Source: Sedimenticola sp. (lineage in GTDB: Bacteria; Pseudomonadota; Gammaproteobacteria; Chromatiales; Chromatiaceae). Taken from it: a DNA stretch of 60,345 bases. Shown piece by piece: positions 17,729 through 27,142 of the stretch; the stretch's first letter is position 1, and every line of letters begins with the position of its first letter. The notes beneath the pieces were generated by a model. That model was given only the letters and a program-made list of their open reading frames with translations, was not told the DNA's origin and did no database searches. Made by a program: the position numbers and the translations under genes. The stretch covers positions 1-60,345 of the forward strand of contig DRKS01000081.1 of assembly GCA_011051655.1 (NCBI GenBank), read 5' to 3'.

Positions 17729-17762
17729 GGGGGAGCGCTCTGTTTCGACAGGGTGCTTCCCC
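17729..17762. terminator. Long TTCG-capped hairpin between convergent genes
   Basis: A 15-bp stem (17729-17743 with 17748-17762, three G-T wobbles) closes on the tetraloop TTCG. It fills the gap between two convergent stops. Neither side has a strong T-run, so termination may be bidirectional but weak, or the hairpin may protect 3' ends. Confidence 0.65.
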
Positions 17763-17763
17763 A

Positions 17764-19551
17764 CTATGAAAACAACCGGCTCAGCCACGATTTTCCTTTC
17801 TTGCCTGCTTCGACCGCTGTTTTTCGCAGCTCCCGCCTTGCGGGCCTGACGACGACATTTTTCAGGCATTGGGCGCATATCTGTGAATAGAGTTCCCGGG
17901 ACTCTTGTAACAATGCCTCGCGGTCTCTGACGAAATAGTCCTTTATCGTATCGTTGAAGGCGTCGGCGATGGCCTGGAATCCCTTGAAGGTCTCGGCGAT
18001 CACGAATTGGGTCGCGTCATCCTGCAGAAAACTCAGCTCCTGAATCATCTCCTGGAATGATTTTTCTTCGTCCTTCCTGCTGCTGATCAATCCCTGGAGT
18101 TTCAGCTTCAGCACCTCTCCGAACTGTTTGAAGTGATCGGGCCTGTTGTCGCTGGGGGCCTTCAGTGACCGGTCTACGATGAGCTTCAGCTCGGAAACGC
18201 TGAGAATCAGGTGGTAGGTGGTGAGATTCGAGATATACCGGCGCATGATGGAGAAATCCACCGCCTCTTTGGAATATTTGAGGAATTCGGAGTTGGAAAA
18301 GAGAATGGAGTAGATTCTTATCCAGTCTGTGATCTGGCTGGCGTTTATGGCCGTGGAAATGCCGAGGGCGGCCCGTTCCAACTCGTGAAAGGGCTTGTTG
18401 GCCGCGGCCTGGGCGCGGACGGGTGAGATTTCAAAAATACCCTGAAGGTTTACGACTTTTTCCAGGGCTATCCTTATTTTCTCCTCTTCTTCGGTGCTGC
18501 GCTCGGCGCCGGTCGATTCAAGTTGCTTGAGATATTCCTTGGTGTACGCCAGTTCCGCCTCGATCATGCCGTGGCGGACCCCCATCTGCTGTTCCGCGCA
18601 GCGGTATTCGTCCACAAAGGTTTGGGCCAGTCGCTTCAGTATGGCCTCTTGATCGTTGTTGATTTCAATGTTGAGGTCTTCCAGGAATTTTCTCGCCTTT
18701 GTGGAAAGCCCCGCTTCCCCCCGGTAGTTGAAGATATCGGATACCCGGGCCAATACCTGCTTGTGTTCGGCCACCGGCAGGATCTTGCGTTTCCACAGGA
18801 ATTGAAGCAGTTTGACCAGTTGGATTCTGAATTTAACCTGCTGGCCGAGGTCCGGTTCCTGGCCGGTGGTCAAATAATGCGGGAACAGGGCGTAACTGGA
18901 AATCTCCTGGTTCGCCTCTTTGCCGGAGGCGGCGCTTGCCAGGGAGCCTTGTCCGGCCTCGAAGACGCCCAGGAAATACGGCTTTATCGACAGGTAGCTG
19001 TAATTCGACTTGAGCTTCAGGTGAAGCTGCTTGAGGATATCGGATAAGGCCTTGACGTTTTCTATGGGAAAATTGCTGTGCTGCTGGAGTATTTTTACAA
19101 CTACCCGCCGTCCGTCCTCGATCCTGATCAGTTCGTTTTTATACTGGTTGACCAGGTTCTCGGAAAGCCTGCCGGTGTCGCCCCGGTCATGACTCAGCCG
19201 TATCTTATGCAGGAACTCGTTGGGGATCTTGGTGCTTAGATAGACCTCGGCCACTTCATCGTTGAATCGCTTTTTGAGTTGTTCCGCGATTTCAAAGTAA
19301 TTGTCTTGAACGATGATGTCGCCGCTTTGTTCGATTTCCTCTTCCAGCTCTTCGATCAGCGCGGCGGCCACGTCTTCGGCCTTGATTGCCGCTGATGTGA
19401 TTCTTCCTTCCTTTATGAGCCTGCGGCTGAGTGCCGCAAATTGCGGGGCTTTAATCAGTTCGCTGACCAGCCGGATAATGGCGTCCACGTCTCTGTGGTC
19501 ATAATGCGTTCTCAGCTCTTTTTTATAGTCCGGGGATTCCATGCATCTCAT
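17764..19551 (-). CDS. Large cytoplasmic helical protein of unknown function
   Basis: I do not recognise this 595-residue product. It lacks a signal peptide and membrane segments and is rich in Glu, Lys, Leu and Ile. Probable coiled-coil stretches lie near residues 60-95 and 325-370 (YTKEYLKQLES then EEEEKIRIALEKV). The C-terminus is strongly basic and amphipathic (RRELRKTAVEAGKKGKSWL then SRLFS), suggesting contact with membrane or nucleic acid. Two in-frame ATGs (19551 and 19542) are possible starts and neither has a clear ribosome site. It is a single-gene unit. Codon use resembles its neighbours, so recent transfer is not indicated. Confidence 0.7.
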   Translation of the reverse strand: MRCMESPDYKKELRTHYDHRDVDAIIRLVSELIKAPQFAALSRRLIKEGRITSAAIKAEDVAAALIEELEEEIEQSGDIIVQDNYFEIAEQLKKRFNDEVAEVYLSTKIPNEFLHKIRLSHDRGDTGRLSENLVNQYKNELIRIEDGRRVVVKILQQHSNFPIENVKALSDILKQLHLKLKSNYSYLSIKPYFLGVFEAGQGSLASAASGKEANQEISSYALFPHYLTTGQEPDLGQQVKFRIQLVKLLQFLWKRKILPVAEHKQVLARVSDIFNYRGEAGLSTKARKFLEDLNIEINNDQEAILKRLAQTFVDEYRCAEQQMGVRHGMIEAELAYTKEYLKQLESTGAERSTEEEEKIRIALEKVVNLQGIFEISPVRAQAAANKPFHELERAALGISTAINASQITDWIRIYSILFSNSEFLKYSKEAVDFSIMRRYISNLTTYHLILSVSELKLIVDRSLKAPSDNRPDHFKQFGEVLKLKLQGLISSRKDEEKSFQEMIQELSFLQDDATQFVIAETFKGFQAIADAFNDTIKDYFVRDREALLQESRELYSQICAQCLKNVVVRPARRELRKTAVEAGKKGKSWLSRLFS

Positions 19552-19564
19552 CCACGCGTCGAGT

Positions 19565-19600
19565 ATGCCCGTCAGAGGATTAGTGTTAACAGGCCCTTAT
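19565..19600 (-). repeat. Fragment sharing a block with the element near 130-165
   Basis: On the minus strand the block GGGCCTGTTAACACTAAT (around 19575-19592) is nearly identical to GGGCCTGTTAAAACTAGT near position 137-154, next to the palindromic element at the window start. It also touches an AGTATGCCCG decamer. It looks like part of a dispersed repeat upstream of the 595-residue gene. Confidence 0.45.
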
Positions 19601-19705
19601 TATTCCGGGGCCGAATGGATTATGTAAACAGATGAAATCCAAATCTGTGATGGGCGCCAGGGTAATGAGGGCAGATTCCGGCGGCCAAAGCAAGGCCTGG
19701 CGTCC

Positions 19706-20020
19706 CTAAGGAAAATCTGGCGTGGAGGGCGCCGGAAGCTCGATTTTCGGCTTTTTTTCATTCCTGCGGAAGATGACAATCATCTGCCCGATGGCTTGAA
19801 CAAGATCGGCGTGGGTTCGCTCAAGTATTTCCGCCGTAAGCGTTTTTCGCTCTTCCCTGTCGGCGGCGATGCGCACCTTGATCAGTTCGTGGGCGTTGAG
19901 CGCCGCCTCCAGTTCGTCGAACAGGCCGGCCTTGAGGCCATGCTGGCCGACCATGACGACGGGCTTCAGTTGATGTGCGAGGCGCCTGAGATGACGCTTT
20001 TGTGACCCGGTGATTTTCAC
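19706..20020 (-). CDS. yhbY: YhbY family (CRM domain) ribosome assembly RNA-binding protein
   Basis: The 104-residue product is a single CRM domain. It shows LTGSQ-like ITGSQKRHLRRLAHQLKP, the signature VMVGQHGLKAGLFDELEAAL and a GxxG-type loop, followed by HELIKVRIAADREER. In E. coli YhbY binds the pre-50S subunit. GTG at 20020 shares its G with the TAG stop of the upstream DUF438 gene, a one-base overlap that implies translational coupling. In many gammaproteobacteria yhbY lies between greA and rlmE. Here it is on the opposite side of carAB and tied to a sensor gene. A C-terminal tail PKIELPAPSTPDFP is extra. Confidence 0.88.
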   Translation of the reverse strand: MKITGSQKRHLRRLAHQLKPVVMVGQHGLKAGLFDELEAALNAHELIKVRIAADREERKTLTAEILERTHADLVQAIGQMIVIFRRNEKKPKIELPAPSTPDFP

Positions 20021-21267
20021 TAATCCCAATCCAGCAGCCGCTGCTCGCCTTCCAGGGCCCGGATTTCGGTGACGTCCTGGGACATTTCGATGACACCCCG
20101 GTAGTTTTTCTGTTCGTCGCGAACGGCAAAGTAGCGGATGTGGATGAAACGGCCCCGCATGGTGATCCAGAAGTCGGCATGGTCCTTGGTGCCTTTTTTG
20201 AACTCCTCCAGGATGCGCAGTACCTGATCCACGGATTTGGGCGGGTGGCAGAGCTTGACTTCCCGCCCGATGATGTTGGCGCTGCGCGGGAAGACCCGTT
20301 CGTCCCCCCGGTTGTAGAAGACCACCCGGTCGTCTTCGTTGACGTAGGTGATGTCCACCGGCAGGAACTTGAAAATGAGGTTGACCTGCTCCGGCGTCAG
20401 GTAGCCTTCGTCGAAATGGTCTGCGTTTTCGATGGAGAAGGGCAGTTCCTTGGCCCTCTTGGGCGTGGATTTTCTGCGCCTGGGCGCCTGCGCCTCGGCT
20501 GCCTGTTCCGGCTCGGGTTGCGGCTCCCGGGGGGATGCGGGGTAGGGAGGCGGGATCTCGTCCAGCATCCAGCCGATCTCCTCGTCGCCGATGCGCATGT
20601 CGATCCACTCGGACTCCTCCAGCATATTCATGGCGTTGGGCAGCAGCCGCTGTTCCTCCACTCCCATCAGGCGCTCCATCTCCGATTGCAGGTAGGGGAA
20701 GAGGGTGACGACCTTGTCAGCATCGTCCTGTTCCAGGGCCTGGCGGACCTCTTTCAGCCTGGCCCTGATGTCATCGTGAAAGGCCCACATGTTCTTGCTG
20801 GGGGAATCCCAGCCGTGCTTTTCCAGCAGGGGAAAGAGCTGGTTCTCCTTGCGCACGAAGTGTTTCTCCACGGTGCATATCCTGTCGAAAATGGCCTTGA
20901 ACTTGTCCTTGTCCCGCCGCGGGTCGGCGTGGCGGATCCGGGAGAACAGGGAGCGCAGCAGGCGGTTTTCCTCCAGGTAGACCCTGGCCGGGTGGCCGGG
21001 AGGGAACCGGTTGATCGCGCCGGAGGAGAGTTTTTCTTCGATGACGTCCTGATAGAAGGTGATTACCTGGGGGTTGTTTTCGTAGCGCAGGTTTTTATGG
21101 CTCAGCCGGGTGAAGGCCTCGGAGACCTCTTCCGGGCTGAGGCTGTCGCAGCCGCTTCTGAATTGCCGGATTTCTTCCTCAGGATTGCCGCCGGCGCAGA
21201 AAGTGCTAATGATATCAACGAGGTAGTCAACTTTTGATTCGCTTAGAAATTCACTCACAAACGTCAC
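20020..21267 (-). CDS. DUF438-hemerythrin-PAS domain protein
   Basis: The 415-residue cytoplasmic protein has an N-terminal DUF438 domain (about 1-75), a hemerythrin-like helical bundle (about 85-240, with [29 protein letters not shown] and EEQRLLP supplying candidate metal or heme ligands), a Pro/Glu-rich linker and a C-terminal PAS domain (about 290-410, with [22 protein letters not shown] and [14 protein letters not shown]). This trio is a known family thought to sense oxygen, NO or redox state. It has no output domain of its own. GTG at 21267 is used; GTG at codon 4 is an alternative with a better GGTGA. It is coupled to yhbY. Confidence 0.85.
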   Translation of the reverse strand: MTFVSEFLSESKVDYLVDIISTFCAGGNPEEEIRQFRSGCDSLSPEEVSEAFTRLSHKNLRYENNPQVITFYQDVIEEKLSSGAINRFPPGHPARVYLEENRLLRSLFSRIRHADPRRDKDKFKAIFDRICTVEKHFVRKENQLFPLLEKHGWDSPSKNMWAFHDDIRARLKEVRQALEQDDADKVVTLFPYLQSEMERLMGVEEQRLLPNAMNMLEESEWIDMRIGDEEIGWMLDEIPPPYPASPREPQPEPEQAAEAQAPRRRKSTPKRAKELPFSIENADHFDEGYLTPEQVNLIFKFLPVDITYVNEDDRVVFYNRGDERVFPRSANIIGREVKLCHPPKSVDQVLRILEEFKKGTKDHADFWITMRGRFIHIRYFAVRDEQKNYRGVIEMSQDVTEIRALEGEQRLLDWD

Positions 21268-21480
21268 CCATCAGGAATCGGGCCCCGGCGCCGCAATGGC
21301 CCGTGGCGAAAAAAGCGGGCATCATATCAAACTGGCCCCTCGAATGGACAGGAGCCGCCCGAATCAAGTAACATTCGGCAACTTTGCGACAGACGTGGTC
21401 CTGTTGCGCATCTTGTTGATTTTGCACGCGGGGCGGGCCTGGAGCTCTTCCCGTTTTTTATGCCTGCTCCGGAGTCTTTC

Positions 21481-22623
21481 TTGAGAAAACCTGCGCTTCT
21501 GGTCCTGGAGGATGGCACCCTGTTCCGGGGTGAGTCCATCGGTATCGACGGTCAGACGGTGGGAGAGGTGGTATTCAATACCGCCATCACCGGTTACCAG
21601 GAGATCCTGACCGATCCCTCCTATTGTCGCCAGATTGTCACCCTGACCTATCCTCATGTCGGCAATACCGGCGCCAATGCCGAGGACGAGGAGTCCCCCC
21701 GCATCGACGCCGCCGGGCTGGTGATCCGGGATTTGCCCCTGCTGGCCAGCAGTTGGCGCAGCCGGCTTCCGCTGGAGGAGTACCTGCGGGAGAACGGCGT
21801 GGTGGCCATCGCCGGCATTGACACCCGGCGCCTGACCCGCATCCTGCGTGAGAAAGGCGCCCAGAACGGCTGTATCCTGGCCGGCGAAGACCTGGACGAG
21901 GCATCCGCCCTGGAGGCGGCCAGGGCGTTTCCGGGCCTGAAGGGCATGGACCTGGCCAGGGAGGTGACTGTCGGCAAGCCCTACGAATGGACCCAGGGCG
22001 GCTGGACCCTGGAGGGGGGGCTGCCCGGGCCGGCGCAGGGGCTTTCCTGCCATGTGGCCGCCTATGACTACGGGGTAAAGCGCAATATCCTGCGCATGCT
22101 GGTGGACCGGGGCTGCCGCCTGACGGTGGTGCCCGCCCGCACGCCGGCCCGGGAGGTGTTGGCCATGAAGCCGGATGGCGTCTTCCTCTCCAACGGCCCC
22201 GGTGACCCGGAGCCTTGTGACTATGCCATCGAGGCCATCCGGGAGATTGTGGCCAGCGGCGTGCCGACCTTCGGCATCTGCCTGGGCCACCAGCTGTTGG
22301 GCCTGGCCAGCGGCGCGCGCACGGTGAAGATGAAATTCGGCCACCACGGGGCCAATCACCCGGTGCAGGATCTCAGGACCGGCGCGGTGATGATCAGCAG
22401 TCAGAATCACGGCTTTGCGGTGGACGAGGGCAGCCTGCCGGACCACCTGGAGGCCACCCATCGCTCCCTGTTCGACGGCTCCCTCCAGGGCATCCACCGC
22501 ACCGACCGCCCGGCCTTCGGCTTCCAGGGGCACCCGGAGGCAAGCCCCGGCCCCCATGATGTAGCGCCGGTATTCGATCACTTCATGGCGCTGATCGAAC
22601 GGTACCGAAATGGAAAGGCATAA
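21481..22623 (+). CDS. carA: Carbamoyl-phosphate synthase small subunit
   Basis: CarA supplies ammonia from glutamine to CarB for arginine and pyrimidine synthesis. The 380-residue product has the N-terminal CarA domain ([33 protein letters not shown]) and a class I amidotransferase domain with the nucleophile Cys267 in FGICLGHQ and the His/Glu pair near [13 protein letters not shown]. The start is taken as TTG 21481, seven bases after GGAG at 21471, because it aligns with the E. coli N-terminus. ATG 21460 is the alternative but lacks a well-placed ribosome site. The usual neighbour dapB is absent upstream. Confidence 0.94.
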   Translation: MRKPALLVLEDGTLFRGESIGIDGQTVGEVVFNTAITGYQEILTDPSYCRQIVTLTYPHVGNTGANAEDEESPRIDAAGLVIRDLPLLASSWRSRLPLEEYLRENGVVAIAGIDTRRLTRILREKGAQNGCILAGEDLDEASALEAARAFPGLKGMDLAREVTVGKPYEWTQGGWTLEGGLPGPAQGLSCHVAAYDYGVKRNILRMLVDRGCRLTVVPARTPAREVLAMKPDGVFLSNGPGDPEPCDYAIEAIREIVASGVPTFGICLGHQLLGLASGARTVKMKFGHHGANHPVQDLRTGAVMISSQNHGFAVDEGSLPDHLEATHRSLFDGSLQGIHRTDRPAFGFQGHPEASPGPHDVAPVFDHFMALIERYRNGKA

Positions 22624-22644
22624 CCCCGCTTCGATGGCAAGTGG

Positions 22645-22675
22645 CCGTCAACCGTAAACCGTCAACCGTAAACCG
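22645..22675. repeat. Heptanucleotide repeat array in the carA/carB gap
   Basis: Alternating heptamers CCGTCAA and CCGTAAA occur four times, followed by a partial unit CCG. The array occupies half of the 59-bp gap and ends 7 bp before the carB ATG, leaving no visible Shine-Dalgarno sequence. The same heptamer family occurs between ftsH and folP. Confidence 0.75.
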
Positions 22676-22682
22676 CTCTTAA

Positions 22683-25600
22683 ATGCCAAAACGCACTGAT
22701 ATCAAAAGCATTTTAATCATCGGCGCCGGCCCGATCGTGATCGGTCAGGCCTGTGAGTTCGACTACTCCGGCGCCCAGGCCTGCAAGGCCCTGGGGGAAG
22801 AGGGTTACCGGGTCATCCTGGTCAACTCCAATCCGGCCACCATTATGACGGACCCGGATATGGCGGATGCGGTCTACGTGGAGCCCATCACCTGGCAGAC
22901 GCTGGCGCGGATTATCGAAAAGGAGCGGCCGGACGCCCTGCTGCCCACCATGGGGGGGCAGACCGCCCTCAATTGCGCCCTGGATCTGCATCGCGAGGGG
23001 GTGCTGGAGGCCTTCGGCGTGGAAATGATCGGCGCCTCCCGGGAGGCCATCGACAAGGCCGAGGACCGGGACCTGTTCCGCCAGGCGATGACCAGGATCG
23101 GCCTGGACATGCCCCGCTCGGCCATCGCCCACAGCATGGAAGAGGCCCGGCAGGTGCAGGCCGGCATCGGCTTCCCGGCCATCATCCGTCCCTCTTTCAC
23201 CATGGGCGGCAGCGGCGGCGGGATCGCCTATAACCGGGAGGAGTTCGATGAGATCTGCGAGCGCGGCCTGGATCTCTCCCCCACCAGCGAACTGCTGATC
23301 GAGGAGTCGGTGCTGGGATGGAAGGAGTTCGAGATGGAGGTGGTGCGGGACCACAAGGACAACTGCATCATCATCTGTTCCATCGAGAACCTGGACCCCA
23401 TGGGGGTGCATACCGGCGACTCCATTACCGTGGCCCCGGCCCAGACCCTCACGGACAAGGAGTACCAGATCATGCGCAACGCCTCCCTGGCGGTGTTGCG
23501 CGAGATCGGCGTGGACACCGGCGGCTCCAACGTGCAGTTCGGGGTCAATCCGGACAACGGCCGCATGGTCATCATCGAGATGAATCCCAGGGTGTCGCGC
23601 TCCTCGGCGCTGGCCTCCAAGGCCACCGGCTTCCCCATCGCCAAGGTGGCGGCCAAGCTGGCCGTGGGCTATACGCTGGATGAACTGCGCAACGAGATCA
23701 CCGGGGGGGTCACGCCGGCCTCCTTCGAGCCCAGCATCGATTACGTGGTGACCAAGGTGCCCCGCTTCGCCTTCGAGAAATTCCCCCAGGCGGATGACCG
23801 GCTCACCACCCAGATGAAATCCGTGGGTGAGGTGATGGCCATCGGCCGCACCTTCCAGGAGTCCCTGCAGAAGGCCCTGCGTGGCCTGGAGACCGGCAAG
23901 CACGGTCTGTGCGAAGTGGTCGATCCGGATGCCCCGGGCGCCCTGGACAGCATCCGCGAGGAGATTCGCCAGCCGGGGCCGGAGCGGCTCTGGTATGTCG
24001 CCGACGCCTTCCGCGCCGGGCTTTCCCTGGAGGAGGTGTCCGATCACAGCCGTATCGACCCCTGGTTCCTGGCCCAGATCGAGGAACTGGTGGGTATCGA
24101 GGCGGAGGTCAAGGCCCGGGGCGGGGACGCCCTGGACAGGGAGCGGCTGCTCTATCTCAAGCGCAAGGGCTTTTCGGACCGGCGCCTGGCGGCGCTTACC
24201 GGCCTGAAGGAGCATGAGATACGGGAAAAGCGCCAGGCCGCCGGCGTGCGGCCGGTGTTCAAGCGGGTGGATTCCTGCGCCGCGGAGTTCGCCGCCACCA
24301 CCGCCTACCTGTACTCCACCTACGAGGAGGAGTGCGAAGCGGCCCCCGGCGACCGCAAAAAGATCATGGTGCTGGGGGGCGGGCCCAACCGCATTGGCCA
24401 GGGCATCGAGTTCGATTATTGTTGCGTGCATGCCGCCTTCGCCATGCGCGAGGACGGTTACGAGACCATCATGGTCAACTGCAACCCGGAGACCGTCTCC
24501 ACCGATTATGACACCTCCGACCGGCTCTACTTCGAGCCCCTGACCCTGGAGGACGTGCTGGAGATCATCCATACGGAGAGGCCGGTGGGCGTCATCGTCC
24601 AGTACGGCGGCCAGACGCCGCTGAAGCTGGCGCGGGACCTGGCGGCGGCGGGGGCCCCCATTATCGGCACCTCGCCGGATTCCATCGATCTGGCGGAAGA
24701 CCGCGAGCGCTTCCAGCAGATGATCCGGAGGCTGGGCCTGCTGCAGCCCCCCAATCGGACCGCCCGTGATCCGGAAGAGGCGGTGCGCCTGGCGGGTGAG
24801 ATCGGCTATCCCCTGGTGGTGCGGCCTTCCTACGTGCTGGGCGGCCGGGCCATGGAGATCGTCTACGACGAAAATGACCTGCGCCGCTACATGCGCGAGG
24901 CGGTCAGCGTCTCCAACGACTCCCCGGTGCTGCTGGACCGCTTCCTGGACGACGCCATCGAGGTGGACGTGGACGCCATCTGTGACGGTGAACAGGTGCT
25001 GATCGGCGGCATCATGGAGCATATCGAACAGGCCGGCGTGCATTCCGGCGATTCCGCCTGCTCCCTGCCGCCCTACACCCTGTCCCCGGAGATCCAGGAC
25101 CGCATGCGCGAACAGATTCGCATGATGGCCCTGGAACTCAAGGTAAAGGGCCTCATGAACACCCAGTTTGCCATCAAGGACGACCGGATTTATATTCTGG
25201 AGGTGAACCCGAGGGCCTCGCGCACGGTCCCATTCGTATCCAAGGCCACGGGCGTTCCCCTGGCGAAGGTGGCGGCCCGTTGCATGGCGGGGCGAAGCCT
25301 GGTGGAGCAGGGCATCACCAGGGAGCGCATCCCGGATCACTATTTCGTCAAGGAGGCCGTGTTCCCCTTCATTAAATTCCCCGGCGTGGACAGCGTACTG
25401 GGCCCGGAGATGAAGTCTACCGGCGAGGTCATGGGCGTGGGCCGGACCTTCGGCGAGGCCTTTGCCAAATCGCTGGAGGGCGCGGGGGACAGGCTGCCGC
25501 AGCATGGCAAGGTGTTGCTGAGCGTGCGGGATGCGGATAAGGAACGGCTGGTGCGCGTGGCGCGGGCCCTCGACGGGCGCGGCTTCAAACTGGCCGCCAC

Positions 25601-25913
25601 CCGTGGGACGGCAAGGGCGGTGCGGGAGGCGGGCATCGAATGCGCCGTGGTCAACAAGGTGGGCGAGGGCCGGCCGGACATCGTGGACATGATCAAAAAT
25701 GACGAGTTCAGCCTGATCGTGAACACCACCGAGGGCAAGAAGGCCATTGAAAACTCCGCCTCCATACGGGGGGCGGCATTGCAGCATAAGGTCAGCTATA
25801 CCACGACCATCGCCGGCGCGGAGGCGATTTGCATGGCGTTGCAGGAACTGGAAACGGCCGATGTCAACCGGCTGCAGGATTTACATTTGTTTTTGTCCCG
25901 AGGTTCTGGCTGA
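22683..25913 (+). CDS. carB: Carbamoyl-phosphate synthase large subunit
   Basis: The 1076-residue CarB holds two homologous ATP-grasp halves (about 1-550 and 551-935). Each begins with a GxGPxxIGQxxEFDY motif ([17 protein letters not shown] and [17 protein letters not shown]), and a C-terminal MGS-like allosteric domain follows (about 936-1076). The first half phosphorylates bicarbonate and the second carbamate, linked by an ammonia/carbamate tunnel. Length is standard. ATG at 22683 has no recognisable ribosome site because a heptamer array fills the space upstream. Translation may depend on coupling to carA or on an A-rich initiation region (AAATGCCAAAAC). Confidence 0.97.
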   Translation: MPKRTDIKSILIIGAGPIVIGQACEFDYSGAQACKALGEEGYRVILVNSNPATIMTDPDMADAVYVEPITWQTLARIIEKERPDALLPTMGGQTALNCALDLHREGVLEAFGVEMIGASREAIDKAEDRDLFRQAMTRIGLDMPRSAIAHSMEEARQVQAGIGFPAIIRPSFTMGGSGGGIAYNREEFDEICERGLDLSPTSELLIEESVLGWKEFEMEVVRDHKDNCIIICSIENLDPMGVHTGDSITVAPAQTLTDKEYQIMRNASLAVLREIGVDTGGSNVQFGVNPDNGRMVIIEMNPRVSRSSALASKATGFPIAKVAAKLAVGYTLDELRNEITGGVTPASFEPSIDYVVTKVPRFAFEKFPQADDRLTTQMKSVGEVMAIGRTFQESLQKALRGLETGKHGLCEVVDPDAPGALDSIREEIRQPGPERLWYVADAFRAGLSLEEVSDHSRIDPWFLAQIEELVGIEAEVKARGGDALDRERLLYLKRKGFSDRRLAALTGLKEHEIREKRQAAGVRPVFKRVDSCAAEFAATTAYLYSTYEEECEAAPGDRKKIMVLGGGPNRIGQGIEFDYCCVHAAFAMREDGYETIMVNCNPETVSTDYDTSDRLYFEPLTLEDVLEIIHTERPVGVIVQYGGQTPLKLARDLAAAGAPIIGTSPDSIDLAEDRERFQQMIRRLGLLQPPNRTARDPEEAVRLAGEIGYPLVVRPSYVLGGRAMEIVYDENDLRRYMREAVSVSNDSPVLLDRFLDDAIEVDVDAICDGEQVLIGGIMEHIEQAGVHSGDSACSLPPYTLSPEIQDRMREQIRMMALELKVKGLMNTQFAIKDDRIYILEVNPRASRTVPFVSKATGVPLAKVAARCMAGRSLVEQGITRERIPDHYFVKEAVFPFIKFPGVDSVLGPEMKSTGEVMGVGRTFGEAFAKSLEGAGDRLPQHGKVLLSVRDADKERLVRVARALDGRGFKLAATRGTARAVREAGIECAVVNKVGEGRPDIVDMIKNDEFSLIVNTTEGKKAIENSASIRGAALQHKVSYTTTIAGAEAICMALQELETADVNRLQDLHLFLSRGSG

Positions 25914-25949
25914 ATCTGCAGAACCGGGGATTGCAGAGGATTTATCTCA

Positions 25950-26426
25950 ATGAGCAAGGTACCACTCACCCTGCGGGGTGCTGAGAAGCTGCGCGCGGAA
26001 CTCACCGAGCTGAAGACCGTTGCCCGGCCGAAGGTCATCCAGGCCATTGCCGAGGCCCGCGCCCATGGCGATCTCAAAGAGAATGCCGAATATCATGCGG
26101 CGCGGGAGCAGCAGGCCTTCATCGAGGGGCGGATCAAGGATATCGAGGGCAAGCTCTCTCATGCCCAGATTATCGACGTCTCCACCCTGAACGCCGGCGG
26201 CAAGGTGGTATTCGGCGCCACGGTGGATGTGGAGGACGTCGCTACCGGCGATGAGCATACCTACCAGATCGTGGGTGAGGACGAGGCCGACATCAAGGCC
26301 GGCCTCATTTCCATCACTTCCCCCATCGCCCGCTCCCTGATCGGCAAGTCCGAGGGAGATGTCGCCTCCTTTGAGACGCCGGGTGGCGTGCGGGAGCTTG
26401 AGATCCTGGAAGTGCGCTACGAGTGA
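25950..26426 (+). CDS. greA: Transcription elongation factor GreA
   Basis: The 158-residue protein has the N-terminal antiparallel coiled coil ([17 protein letters not shown]) with the acidic tip in [20 protein letters not shown], and the C-terminal FKBP-like domain ending [16 protein letters not shown]. GreA enters the RNA polymerase secondary channel and stimulates cleavage of backtracked transcripts. The start ATG 25950 follows carB by 36 bp. Its stop overlaps the rlmE start by four bases (GTGA), an unusual tight link of greA to rlmE with yhbY absent from between them. Confidence 0.96.
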   Translation: MSKVPLTLRGAEKLRAELTELKTVARPKVIQAIAEARAHGDLKENAEYHAAREQQAFIEGRIKDIEGKLSHAQIIDVSTLNAGGKVVFGATVDVEDVATGDEHTYQIVGEDEADIKAGLISITSPIARSLIGKSEGDVASFETPGGVRELEILEVRYE

Positions 26427-27043
26427 GCCGCAGCAAGAGCAGTCGCCAATGGCTGGATCGTCACTTCAAGGACGAATTCGTCAAAAGGGCGCAACGGGAG
26501 GGCTATCGCTCCCGCGCCGCCTACAAGCTGTTGGAAATCCAGGAGCGCGACCGTATCCTCAGGCCCGGCCAGATCGTGGTGGATCTGGGGGCGGCGCCGG
26601 GTGGCTGGAGCCAGCTTGCCCGGCGCACCGTCGGTCCAAAGGGCAAGGTGGTGGCCCTGGATATCCTGCCCATGGAGCCCCTGGAGGGCGTTGATTTCAT
26701 CCAGGGGGATTTCCGTGAGGACGATCCGCTGCAGCGGCTGAACGGCATCCTGGCCGGCCGCCCGGCGGATCTTGTAATTTCCGATATGGCCCCCAATGTC
26801 AGTGGCATGCCGGCCGTGGACCAGCCGCGCGCCATGTATCTGTGCGAACTGGCCCTGGATTTTGCCAGACAGGTACTGACGCCCGGCGGCGGGCTGGTGG
26901 TGAAGGTCTTCCAGGGGGAAGGGTTCGATGCCTACGTCCGCGATCTGCGCGCCTGTTTTGGAAAGGTGGTGACGAGAAAACCCAAGGCGTCCCGCCCCCA
27001 TAGCCGGGAGGTATACTTGGTGGCGGCAGGCTATAATTCATAA
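26423..27043 (+). CDS. rlmE: 23S rRNA (uridine-2552-2'-O)-methyltransferase
   Basis: RlmE (FtsJ/RrmJ) methylates U2552 in the A loop of 23S rRNA during late 50S assembly. The 206-residue Rossmann-fold enzyme contains the SAM-binding motif [12 protein letters not shown] and the K-D-K-E catalytic tetrad at Lys35, Asp121 (SDMAPN), Lys161 (VVKVFQG) and Glu196 (SREVYL), each three residues before the E. coli position. GTG at 26423 overlaps the greA stop, so translation is probably coupled. The 99-bp gap to ftsH holds no obvious terminator. Confidence 0.96.
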   Translation: MSRSKSSRQWLDRHFKDEFVKRAQREGYRSRAAYKLLEIQERDRILRPGQIVVDLGAAPGGWSQLARRTVGPKGKVVALDILPMEPLEGVDFIQGDFREDDPLQRLNGILAGRPADLVISDMAPNVSGMPAVDQPRAMYLCELALDFARQVLTPGGGLVVKVFQGEGFDAYVRDLRACFGKVVTRKPKASRPHSREVYLVAAGYNS

Positions 27044-27142
27044 TATGGCCAACCTGGATATATATCATGGCGCTGATGAGCTTATGTCAGCAAACCTGTT
27101 TTCGATGGCATGTGAAGCCGATGTTGTATTGAGGATATCGTT

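Noticed and set aside
22713-25787. 1024-codon antisense frame opposite carB
   Set aside because: His/Gly/Leu-rich translation with no domain, fully covered by carB; another GC shadow.
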